Shown one piece after another: positions 24,360 through 34,541 of a DNA stretch of 64,000 nucleotides (its first letter is position 1; the number at the start of each line of letters is the position of its first letter). Origin of the DNA: Xiphias gladius (lineage: Eukaryota; Chordata; Actinopteri; Istiophoriformes; Xiphiidae). The notes beneath the pieces are model-generated. The model made no database searches. It saw only the letters and a list, made by a program, of their open reading frames with translations, and was not told the origin of the DNA. The stretch spans positions 7,473,531-7,537,530 of the forward strand of contig NC_053402.1 in assembly GCF_016859285.1 (NCBI RefSeq), given 5' to 3'. Made by a program: the position numbers and the translations under genes.

Positions 24360-26205
24360 GAATGTGTAGCTGAGGTCAGAGGTCAATATTGTTGTCAATG
24401 ACCAGCGTCAGCAAGTGCTCAAATGGGATTAGGAAATGTCGCCTGTTTAAAGTAGGTTGGATGTGATCTGCTGTACATTGCTCTCTGATCGCACTCTACA
24501 ACTGTCAACACCAATACTAGTCCCACTACTATCTGACCCCATATTCACCAGCAAACAAGACAGACTGAGTCTGACCTATTTATATGAGGCAGAAATGTTA
24601 TTAAATGCTAAGATGCATGTGGTTCATGCAGAAGACTATTAGTAGTCGAGACGCTAAATTACACACAAATTTTAACTGATATTTTAACACTCACCCCTTG
24701 AAAACTAGACAGGTAGCTGTCAAAACTTTGCAGTTCCTGTCTTCAAAAGGTTCCAGCGGTGACAGGTTTTCATGTAAGAAAAAGTATCAAAACATCCATG
24801 AACACTTCTTGAAGCACTCCTCCAGTATAATCCAGTTCTCTGCTGTAGCATACAGCATTTTCCCCCTTATAGCTAAGTGCTTTTCTTCTGTGTCATGCTC
24901 CTTCTCAAACCTCTGGTAGAGGCTGTGTCTTTAGTCATTTTTTTTGCAGAAATATGAGTGTTTGGAACATACATTCTCTCACCACCCATAATTTAGTAGT
25001 TATCTTTATTGAGACCATTTCCGCTACCCTACTGTAGGCACAAAACTAGACCAAACTGTGGATGGGAGCTATTATTTGGCCACACAAGACTGCTGGGAAT
25101 ACAGCTTATATTTCAGCCTTGACTGCAGAGGAAAGTAAAGCCCAATAAAGAGGCAAGAGTGAATGTTAATGTGTTTGGAAAGCAAACCTCTATATATCCC
25201 ATAGAGCATATGTACTGTATGCCAGCACTGTATATGGTGCTTCTGAAGGCGGTAAGCTCAGAAATAAAAAGAGTAATGGTTCCCCCTGAACACACGCAGG
25301 AATTCATAAGGTTCATGAAAGAGCAGAATTGTCTGTGGAAGTCATACTTAGATGATGTTTACATAAATTTGACAAGCTGTAAAATACTGCCTGTGAAGTT
25401 AAGTGTCCCTCTAAAATAAAGTCTTGTGTCATATCGCTATCCCAGTGCTATTTTTCTATACTGAGTTCCTATGTTAATCTAATTAGTAGCCTAAGTATTA
25501 GTGTATTGTACACTCACACAAGAAAGGTGGGCTCGAAGATTGACATATTGACCTACAATCCAGAGATGTCAACAATGTGCTGTTATGTTCAGCCAAGTTC
25601 ACTTTTAAGTGAGAAGTAGTTTGCTAATTATCTGTGTGGATAGTTTAAAGAGGCCAGAGATAAAGAAGCTGTAGTTACAGGAGCAGGAGTGTCAGAAGTT
25701 TTACTGATGCATTTGCACTACCCACACATCCAATGTCTAAACATGTTCAGCACCTGACCCAGCACTACTAGATTTGACCTAAATGAAACGTTCCTGGCAC
25801 TCACTGTGGTGCCCAACCTATAGACTGTGAATCCAGTGTTTAAATCATATAAGGCAGGATTTCTGTCTGTGTTGTTAAAGAGGCCAGCTCCTTCCTACCC
25901 TGAGCCTACATACTGTTAAAGAGGCTTAGCCATTGTCCTGTTTTCCTTTAGGACAGGGTGCAAATGTTGTCCTGCTCTTAAAAACTGCCCTAAAAACCTC
26001 AGCATAGCAATGTACAGGTTATGATTGACCCCAATTCCACACCATATATGAAATAAAAAATTCACTGGAAATATCTTAATAACTGTGATTATTAATAACA
26101 GCCATTAAAGATTTAGTTGTAATTAACATTAACCTCATTTGAAGCCACTGAAGTTGTGCCATGACCTGTTGGAAAGTATTTCAGGGAGATAACTGCTAAG
26201 CACTG
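24360..26205. other. Intergenic region, no gene supported
   Basis: No exon series or RNA gene is visible. A frame at 25159-25419 has no recognisable domain and no flanking splice sites that tie it to a gene. Confidence 0.45.
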
Positions 26206-26209
26206 TGAT

Positions 26210-26536
26210 AATTTTGTTACACATGTTTAGCCATGTTAGAGGCATGGCTCTAAGGATGTCATTCGTATGGTCCACCACTTTGGTCAGATACAGATATTCA
26301 TGTTTCCCTAATGACGTAGATGAATCCCTGATTTTTTCCTGTGGTGCCACCAGCAGGTTGGCATTTTGTGGTTTTGAGTGAAATATCTCAGGAACTACTG
26401 GATTAGTAAAAATTGTAAAATTGGTATGTTAGCATTGCCATTGTCAGCATGTTGGCATTCCGGCATTAACATTTAACTTAAAGCAGTGCTTTGCCTAAAT
26501 ACAGCCTCACAGAGCTGCTGGCATGATTGTAGACTC
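26210..26536. repeat. Teleost interspersed repeat (GCTAGCATG/ATGTTAGCA family)
   Basis: The block contains the degenerate phrases 'aaatatctcaggaactactgg', 'cagcatgttggcatt' and 'acagcctcacagagctgctgg' in the order seen in an abundant fish repeat. A second copy in the opposite orientation lies at about 61304-61615, and a small piece lies near 32299-32340. Confidence 0.65.
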
Positions 26537-26539
26537 ATC

Positions 26540-28020
26540 TATTCATCTTTCCCAGTTTAACATTGGCTTTGTCTCCCTTGAAAACATAAAATAAAAAAAT
26601 GTCATTCATGATAGAATGCAAGGTAAGAAAAAAAAATAAAGAAATGAAATGCATGAATGAGAAAATAAAGATTAACAAAATTAAGAAAATAAACAAAAGA
26701 ATGAAACATGGAATTAACACCATCAATCTAATACCATAAATGACTAATGTAACATGACTAATATGTAGAATGACCCCTCTGTTTGGAGTTTGCATGTTTT
26801 CATTGTGTGTGTGTGTGTGTGGGTCTGTAAACTTCTCTTGAGTTTTAAACAGTGGATGATTGAATAATGTGAAGAATTTAGACTAAAATCTCTGCTTACA
26901 TAACTTCCTGTCAGTGCTCTGTGGTTGTATCTTGGCTTTTTCTCAGTATTTGTCCTACTTCCAAAAAGGCTAATCCAGGATCCTCCATGTAAGTTCAACA
27001 TTTTCCACATGTGATGCCAGACTGTGGAGAATTTTGATCTTCCATCTATCATTTTCCTCACGTAGAATGTCATTTCAATGATGACAATGATAACAAGTAC
27101 AGCTCAGGTGAGGCATATGCTAATTGTCCTAAATCCTAAACCCTTGTCATAAAGTCAAAGGCAACTGGACCTGCTGCTCGTTCAGTGTGAAGACTTTTCC
27201 TCACTCCACCAACAGCAAAACATTTTTAAGGCCACACTCCATGTCCAGTTGCCTACTTCTAGATATGTGACTGGTATTTATCAGTTTAATTACTGTACCA
27301 TTGGCCCTCCTACACTGGCCGCAGCTTTATATCTTAGATGAAATTACAAATAGGCATGTAATTAATTACTCTAATTTAGAAGAAATAATTGGAACATGAG
27401 GTAAGCTGAAAGTGAACACAAAAATGTGATGTTTGAAAACGTCTTAAATTTTCAGGGTATAGATACAATACAATCCAACCAAAACCAGTCCTCTCTTTTT
27501 AAAACACTTTCTAAATATTGAGTACTTAAATTGTCCTCTGACTCACAATCCAAAAATACAACTTCTATTACAGAAAGAAGAAGCTACTTTTACTGAGATT
27601 GCTTTTGTTTTGATCTAATTTAAATTCATATGAAACTATTTCATCTTAAAAAATACATTTTGTTTCAAAATGTATATTTGAAATGTTATTGAAATAATTA
27701 CATTTTTTCAAGGTCAGTTTGACCATTGTTTACCTGTGGCTACACAGAATCAACAGTAAACAACACCGCACATGTGAGAACAGCATCTCACATGGACCTG
27801 AAATAGGAGCAGCAGGTTGTCACCTCACCGCACACTTAGATGAAGGCATGCTGAGGTTTAGAAGGATAAGCCCGATAAAATCCTTCCAGATTGATCTTTG
27901 ACACTGTCTATCCATGACAGGTAGGGAGTGTTGGGTGGAGTTATGGGAACAAGGACACTGAGAGTCGGAGGGGGGTTGACTGACCTTTTCCGGTGACCAC
28001 GTGACTGGAAGAGGAGTTCG
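26540..28020. other. Intergenic region upstream of the PDE6 gamma gene
   Basis: It contains a short (GT)n run at 26804-26820 and a small inverted repeat near 27651-27672 ('atacattttg' with 'aaaatgtat'). The last few hundred bases are the likely promoter region of the downstream photoreceptor gene. No coding exon is seen. Confidence 0.5.
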
Positions 28021-28023
28021 TGG

Positions 28024-28047
28024 GGATTACAGATGAAGATATAAAAG
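28024..28047 (+). promoter_or_regulatory. pde6h: CRX/OTX-type site and TATA box of the PDE6 gamma gene
   Basis: GGATTA (28024-28029, the reverse complement of TAATCC, the core CRX/OTX homeodomain site) lies 10 nt before TATAAAAG (28040-28047). This is the expected layout for a photoreceptor promoter. A CACGTG E-box lies a little upstream, near 28008, and a GGATAAG at about 27864. Start of transcription is inferred near 28070. Confidence 0.6.
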
Positions 28048-28069
28048 CACAGCACAGACAGAACATCCT

Positions 28070-28131
28070 TACAAACTCAAGAAGAAGAAAGAAGCAGCTC
28101 TGGTTGCCTCTTGGGATATCTGTGACAGCAG
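28070..28131 (+). other. pde6h: Predicted non-coding first exon of the PDE6 gamma gene
   Basis: It runs from about 25 nt past the TATA box to a consensus donor (AGCAG|GTGAGA at 28131/28132). The next acceptor is at 29570-29571, just before the start codon, giving a 1.4-kb first intron. The 5' end is estimated. Confidence 0.6.
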
Positions 28132-29586
28132 GTGAGAGAAAACTCTACTGCTACAACCTTATTGACTTGACTTACTAATGAAACTAATGAAACTGCTAAA
28201 AGATTTTTTATAATGTTTCCCATGGTGCTAGATTTGAAATAGAAATTACTTGTAACTTGCTTATACATAAAATGAGTCATAGCAGCACTCAACTAGTGGA
28301 TAACTGATAGCAGAAAATGCAAGAATTCAGATGAGGATGACTTTGACTCTGTTGATGAGGATGGCTTTAATTCAGCATTTGTGCCCTGCTAACTAAAATT
28401 GTAAACTGATACAAGAAACAGCATGAATGACTGAATGACAAGAGCAAGAAGTTTGGACACAGCCTTGACTTATGAAAATAAAGTAGTGAAGTTCAAATGA
28501 AGAAAAAAAACTAACTGAAATCTATGAAACTTTCTATTTATTCTTCACTTGCAAAGTGCTTTGATGTTAAAATTTAATAAATTGAACGACAGATGTGGTA
28601 GGTTCAGATATGCAATACCGGTAGTTTAAAAAAAACCAAAAACACAGTGTTACTAAAAGTCATGATCAGACTTCGAGAGGAGAACAGGTGTGTGTATTTT
28701 CTAATGCCCACTGTAAAGAGGATTGACTTTAGGGGCAACAATCGCAGCAACAGATGGCTAATAACATGTTGGGCGTGTTCTCCACAGCACAGCTCCCGTG
28801 CAGCTTCACAGATCTCTAAACATGAGAGCAGAAAGATAGTCAACTCGGGAGAGCCTCTGTAACCCCATCCACAGGCATTGTAGATCTGCTGGTGCTGATG
28901 CAGGTGGCGTGTAGGTTTTGAGTTACATAACATGTCAAACCAGGGTGTTTTCCACCTCTGTCAAACTACCTTAACAGGATTACCAGTGTAAGTAGTCAGA
29001 GGAAGGGGGGTGAGAAGTAGTGCTTAGACAGGACACTTATTAAGATCAGGTTTAAGATGAGGACAACAGAGACAGACAGGGATAGAGACTGGCAGGTCCA
29101 GACAAGAGTCCTCTGTCAAACTTGACAGAAAGAAAAGAAATACAAAAATATTAAAGTATAATACAGGATTTCGCTGATGTTGTCACTGCAGTAGTTTCAG
29201 TTTCATAGAGTTTGATTTCTCAGATATAACAGTTGAATGGAAGTCTTAGCTGAAGACCTTTTGTTAAAGTTTGAGGTTAAGGATAGAGGTTGCTTTTTCA
29301 TTGCACATGGCATCCCTGTTTTTCAAAAAGGGCAATTAGTCCACTGCGGATCGGAGTGGGATTAGAGCTAATCTGGCTGTTTAAGCAAATCTGCATAATC
29401 TCCACTGATTAGCACTGAGAGCTGGAAGGAAACAGGATTAACAGAGGACAGCAGAAAGAGGGTCAGAGGACAAAAGAGAAGAAGGCAGAGGAAGCCGCAG
29501 GAGGCAACTGTGATCTCTGAGGAAATGCATGTGTGATGACGCATGCTCAAAAAATGCCCTCTGTATTTTAGAGACCCTCAGCAGAA

Positions 29587-29957
29587 ATGAACGCGAACCC
29601 CCCTGCAGGAAGTGCCCTGGCCCCTGGTGGAACAACTGGCCCCACTACACCCAAGAAGGGACCACCCAAGTTCAAGCAGAGGCAGACTCGCACATTCAAA
29701 AGCAAGGCCCCCAAGCCAGGCCAGAAGGGGTAAAAGTCATTTTATATTACATCCATATATATATTAATTATTGCACACAGTTAAATCTTTTTGTACACTT
29801 GGACCTTGGCAACTGATATCTCTGTTTTCTCTTTTCCAGCTTTGGTGACGATATCCCTGGCATGGAGGGTCTTGGCACAGACATCACAGTGGTGTGCCCA
29901 TGGGAAGCCTTCGGCGACATGGAGCTGAGCGACTTGGCCAAATATGGGATAATTTAA
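29587..29957 (+). CDS. pde6h: Photoreceptor cGMP phosphodiesterase inhibitory gamma subunit, 2 coding exons
   Basis: Small inhibitor of the PDE6 catalytic subunits in rod or cone outer segments. Activated transducin displaces it to start cGMP hydrolysis. Coding exons are 29587-29729 and 29840-29957 (261 nt, 86 aa) with a GT-AG intron of 110 nt; the split codon 48 is Gly. The Thr-Pro phospho-acceptor region is at 20-22. The central polycationic segment, roughly 23-47 ([11 protein letters not shown]...), binds transducin and the PDE6 GAF region. The C-terminal block at 55-86 ([18 protein letters not shown]...) ends in YGII and plugs the catalytic site. All are near-invariant in the family. Rod (PDE6G) and cone (PDE6H) forms are hard to tell apart here; I favour PDE6H because PDE6H is near MGP in human 12p12. 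Family identity is certain; paralogue is moderate. Confidence 0.95.
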
Positions 29958-30657
29958 ACCTGCTGCCTCCTGCCTTCCTTGCCTGTCTGTAGCTCTCCTC
30001 TGTCCAATCCTATTCACCCTGCCTTTCAACCATCTCAGCTTGGCACGTCATGATAAGGCTGTCAGCAAACCCCCTTGTGTCCTCTCGTCTATTTACCTCA
30101 TGCTTTAGTCTACTAAGTGGATGCAACGCATAATAATGTTCTTATTTTTATATTATTGTTATATGATACTGTTTACAGTATATATACTTGAAATGATAAG
30201 ACAAGAAAAAAAACTCCTCATACCTTATTCCCTTCCCCGTCATCCATCTACAACAGTTTTCTCCTGACTTCTCCTCCTTTCTTCTCCCCTCTCCCCCTTT
30301 GCCAGTCCTAACCCATGGCAATGTACACAAGCAAAACACTAGTTAATACTAGGTGGTATTTGCTTCTAGCTGTCTATTAAAATGTAAATATTTTGTTTTC
30401 AGTGTTGAACCTTTTTACCTTGTCGTCCATCTTACCTTTTGTACTTCCTTCCTCTTTTATTTTGCATTGTATTTTCTACTCCTTGTGCACAGGGTTACTG
30501 TAAACACCAAGGGATGCAAGGAGAGGGTGCATTATGCTGTAATGGTGAAAACTACAATGCACTTTCATGTCATCATGGAGGAGGAACTCCTTTTTATCCC
30601 AATCTCCAGCTTTTTCTGTCCTTGCTGCTATTTGAACCCACATCCCTCCTTATAGAA

Positions 30658-30831
30658 AATAAAGGCGTGGACCGTATGTATTTTGTTGCAAGCACAGTAA
30701 GACAGATGTCCTGATAGCTGCAGTAAAATGTGTTTATTTTTAGTAATCATGTTGTCTCTTTCTTTTTTTTCTGGAACACCAATTTGAAAAAAAACCCCAT
30801 AGTGGCTACAAATAAAGTCATGCCAAATAAA
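30658..30831 (+). promoter_or_regulatory. pde6h: Polyadenylation signals of the PDE6 gamma gene
   Basis: AATAAA occurs at 30658-30663, 30811-30816 and 30826-30831, some 700-870 nt past the stop. Use of either group would give a 3' UTR of that size. Choice between them is unknown. Confidence 0.5.
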
Positions 30832-30859
30832 GAGAATCTAATGATGATATAATGATATC

Positions 30860-31900
30860 ATAATTAGGATCTTGGATGAGAAACAGCAATTTTCCAGTAC
30901 TTTTTGAACACAAACTAATTACATTTACTTCCATGTCTTACCTGTAGTGCTTTCTGAGTACATCTAATAACTATTGCTAATTTTAAGGCTTTCTGAAATA
31001 AACAAACTCCCACAGGCCTCTTTGCTGGAAACGGGAAACAAACCATGGCGTTTGCTTTTGTAAATGTCATATAACAAAAAACTGTGTTCTTTCTCATCTC
31101 ACAAGAAAACCAAATGATCTGCTAATCTGCTGGTACTGTGTATGAGATGTAGCTCACGAGTCAAGCTGTACATTAGATTGAATACCTAATTACATTCATA
31201 CAGCAAATTCTAAACTGTAAGATATTATGTTCCTCTGTTGAAAATAAATATTCTAGACATTATATAGTAGGCAAATATAATCATTTTCTACTAATGAATA
31301 TATACCATATATACAGTATATTAAAAGTGATTTAGGAGCTGCAACCTCAAAAGAACAGTTTCTTTTAGTTTTAAGCCTGGAGTAAGGGACAACCAACAAA
31401 CCCTGATCATAGGACCCTTAGACTTTGACTGGTGACATAGGGCTGCAGCAGATCTCTAATGTAGGCAGGTGCCTGATCAGGCAGATTTGTGTAAATGATA
31501 ACAAGGACCTTTAATTGAACTCCGAATTTGATGAGGAACCAGTGAAGAACAATCAAGATCTGTGTCACATGAGATCATTTGGATAACCGAGTCAAAAGCT
31601 TGGCAGCAGCATTTTGCACCAATTGTTAGCGATCAAGGGATGTTTTAGTAAGACAGGTGGGAGGAGGGAGTTACAATAGGCAAGACAGGACAAAATAAAA
31701 CCATCAATGATCATTTCCATGTCAGCTTGAGACACACTGGGTCCTAGCTTCACAATGTTTCTCACCTAGAAAAAACAGGAACAAATCAAACACCTAACAC
31801 ATTGGTCAAAAGTCAGTGCCTGGTCTATAAGGACAGGTCCATAATAAATGTTGAGGAAAATTAACCTGAAACCCGTTAGGGAGTAGGCTGGCTGGGGTAG
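30860..31900. repeat. Repeat-rich intergenic block
   Basis: From about 31400 the sequence has the texture of the 3' part of a worn non-LTR element (for example 'gcagcagcattttgcacc', and a stretch that reads V-Q-N-A-A in the reverse frame). It leads into the reverse-transcriptase relic that follows. Before 31400 I see only AT-rich DNA. Confidence 0.4.
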
Positions 31901-31927
31901 ATATAAGAACTTCTGTTTTTTTAGCAT

Positions 31928-32296
31928 TTAGCTGTAGAAACTTCTCTGCCCTCTTTTTTTAATAGCATTTATGGAAATCTTATATAAAAGGGAAAATTTT
32001 GCTACATTTTGAGGCTTAAACGAGATGTATATTTGAACATCATCTGCATAGCAGTGATAGCAGATACGTTCAAAGTGACTTATGAGATGAGTTTCAGATG
32101 AAAATGCATAGTTACCAGCAACAACTGAAAAACTCCCAGCAGAGCGACAGGAGAAGAACTGTTCCAGGGCTGACCAAGAGATACGTTCCCACTGCCTAAG
32201 TCTGCTGATTAGCATGCTGTGGTCAACAGAGTCAAAAGCTGAAATCGGGGGATCACCAACATCAGTTGGGTTCAACCTCTGACGACCGTGAATGTT
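31928..32296 (-). pseudogene. Relic of a non-LTR retrotransposon reverse transcriptase
   Basis: A minus-strand frame reads 'ISAFDSVDHSMLISRL', matching the conserved A-F-D-x-V-D-H-x-x-L motif of LINE reverse transcriptases, and then 'YHCYADDVQIYISF', which carries the Y-A-D-D catalytic box. The spacing between the two is much shorter than in an intact domain, so an internal piece is missing, and no endonuclease region is present. A dead copy of an L2/CR1- or Rex-like element is the simplest reading; the clade is not resolved. Confidence 0.75.
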
Positions 32297-32298
32297 TG

Positions 32299-32340
32299 TA
32301 CAAAATTCCATGACAATCCATCAAACAGTTGTTGAGATAT
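32299..32340. repeat. Fragment of the same teleost repeat seen at 26.2 and 61.3 kb
   Basis: The words 'attccatgacaatccatc' and 'cagttgttgagatat' match the 'atggcaatccatccaatagttgttgagatat' part of a common fish repeat. Only about 40 nt remain, joined directly to the reverse-transcriptase relic. Confidence 0.5.
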
Positions 32341-32344
32341 AGTA

Positions 32345-33480
32345 GGTGAGTTGTTTGCCTGAAAATGAAGGTCTTAACCCACAACATTCACCCAAAAAAC
32401 ACTAGCACATGGCATCTGCCAACGTTCTTCAGCACTGCTGTTGTCTATCAACATCTTTTCCCAGACGCCTGGGTTGCTATGGTTTCTCCTCAAAATAATG
32501 ATCTGCTATCAGCACTGAGAGTCTCAACACTAATGTTTCCTGTCATGCTTGAATTCCTCTGGTATTATATGACACATCTGGGAGACTTTAGGTTTTAGTG
32601 CTTTTGAAATATCCAGTAAATAGAAGTTTATGTTGTTTTAAAAAATACACACTGCAACATACAAGCTTGATAATTGAAAATATAAAGCTCTGTCCCTCTG
32701 GATTTCACGCCACTAGAGTGAACTTAGAGTTTAAGAGACACATGAGATTCAACTGAACACACCCTATATACTCTGTACTTGTACAGGCATGAGTTGAGGT
32801 GTTACGTATGGGCTTGTAAAATACAACAGTTAGAAAACACTCTCTATTCTTGACACAACTCCCCCTGCGGCTAACTCAGCAATTTTAATTCTTTGTTGGT
32901 GTGATTTACCAGTAACTAAGGTGACGGTTGGTACTGTTCTGTATCCTGGTGAGACTGGGATGGGTCATTTGGACTCACTTTAACTCCCTTCTCACCCATT
33001 TTAAGCAGTTGTTTCACATAAGAAAACATCTCATACTTGCTCCAAACAATCCAGATAAAGTGCACACACTATCTGGAAATGGGATGCAAATTCTAATGGG
33101 AAATGGAATTCATAAATACGGAGGAGTGAACTCTCCCTCCCTGTGTCAGCTTGTGTGGATCATCACCTCCAGGTGTGTGAGCCCCACCTATAGTTTTAGG
33201 GAGGGACACAGAGAGAAAGAGGAACAGGAGGGGTCTGAAAGGAAGGTATGAGTAGGGGTGCAGGTTTCTCTGCTCTTGCCCAACCTGTTGATGCAAGGCC
33301 AAAACAATCTTCTCTACCAGTGGCTTCAGACCTCAGCGGCTCCATTGGTTCCCTCTCTTCCTCATTTTGTGATTTTCCTGTTACCTCGGGCTGGCACAGA
33401 TATGGGCACATCATCAGGATAGAAGGTGCATGGCTACAGAGTAAGCGGCTGCCGCTGCACAAACAGAGAAATTGTTGGAA
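32345..33480. other. Intergenic region upstream of the GPRC5 gene
   Basis: No coding exon could be supported. The distal part may hold the promoter or 5' UTR of the downstream receptor gene, but I see no clear TATA box at a fitting distance. Confidence 0.4.
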
Positions 33481-33550
33481 CACTTTTAGCCACGCTTCAA
33501 ATCACGACGTTTGGAGTGGGCTTAAGAGGACAAATTGGGGTTTTGTTTAG

Positions 33551-33573
33551 ACTCACATCCCAAAGGATAAAAG
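33551..33573 (+). other. Possible 5' UTR exon end of the GPRC5 gene
   Basis: A consensus donor (AAAAG|GTAAGTG at 33573/33574) precedes the acceptor at 34473-34474 (TTGTTTCAG) that opens the coding exon. An acceptor-like 'ttttgtttag' at 33541-33550 would make a 23-nt exon. Otherwise this is the end of a longer first exon. It is supported only by splice-site fit. Confidence 0.3.
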
Positions 33574-34541
33574 GTAAGTGCCTCTTTTTTTATAGAGGTT
33601 TATTCAGGCTTGGGAGATGGCCACTTCTTGATATGAGTTATAGCTTTAATAGTTTAAGTCATAGTCAACAAATATGTATAGATATTTTCCTTATAATACT
33701 CAAACATTTCTGGAATTTAAGCACCCTTTTTTGTTATCAGCCGTTGTTTAATAACAGCTATTATAATTAGCCAACATTTGTGTCCAGAGCCTAATATTCA
33801 AATTGGCTGATCCAAATGTCCATGTCGTTATATTAAGTTGAAAATAATCTCCTAAAATTGAGTGCAGCCATTGTTTCACAAGTCTTTGTGAAATCTCCCA
33901 CTCTGAGTCTCCCACTCTATGATATCCTGACTGACTATACAAATGAAAGCCAGCGTTGGGCAAATCTGAGGGCCTGGGTCATATTTAACGTGTGATAAAC
34001 CTAGGAAAGGTCATCTTTGAATCTCTGAGGCCGAAACAAAGGTTCTGTTACAGGCTGGAGGAAGTGACAATCAGCTATCAGGAGTGAATATCTTTGACTA
34101 TGTCTCTCACGTCCAATCAGTACAGTGTATAAACCGCAATCCCCATGTGTATAGCTATCTCTGTCTACAACAGAGTATTTACCTTTCATGTCTGCTATTG
34201 TGTCCCAGCCTCAACTCTGTGTTGCAGTTGTTTTTTACCCCATTCTTAGCCTTGGCTCACGCCCCTCTCTGCATTGTTCTGGCATGTTTATACACTCCCT
34301 CCTCCTGTTCTCTTCACTCTCACTGTCAAACTTCTCTCACTTTTTTTCTTTTCTTCACTCTGACCTCTGTGTTATCCTGTCTACCATTTCATCCATTCTC
34401 AGTCAACACAATGTTAGTGTGTTTCGTGAAACTTGTACTTAAATACTTTTTGCTGACATATGTTGTTGTTTCAGGAGAAAAGACCTGCCATATCAAAGGA
34501 CGGTTCAAAGGAAGTACAGAATTCCCAGTTGGTTTACTAAA

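Noticed and set aside
31928-32311. 127-codon minus frame as a functional gene
   Set aside because: It is a collapsed reverse-transcriptase fragment missing the sequence between the AFD and YADD boxes.
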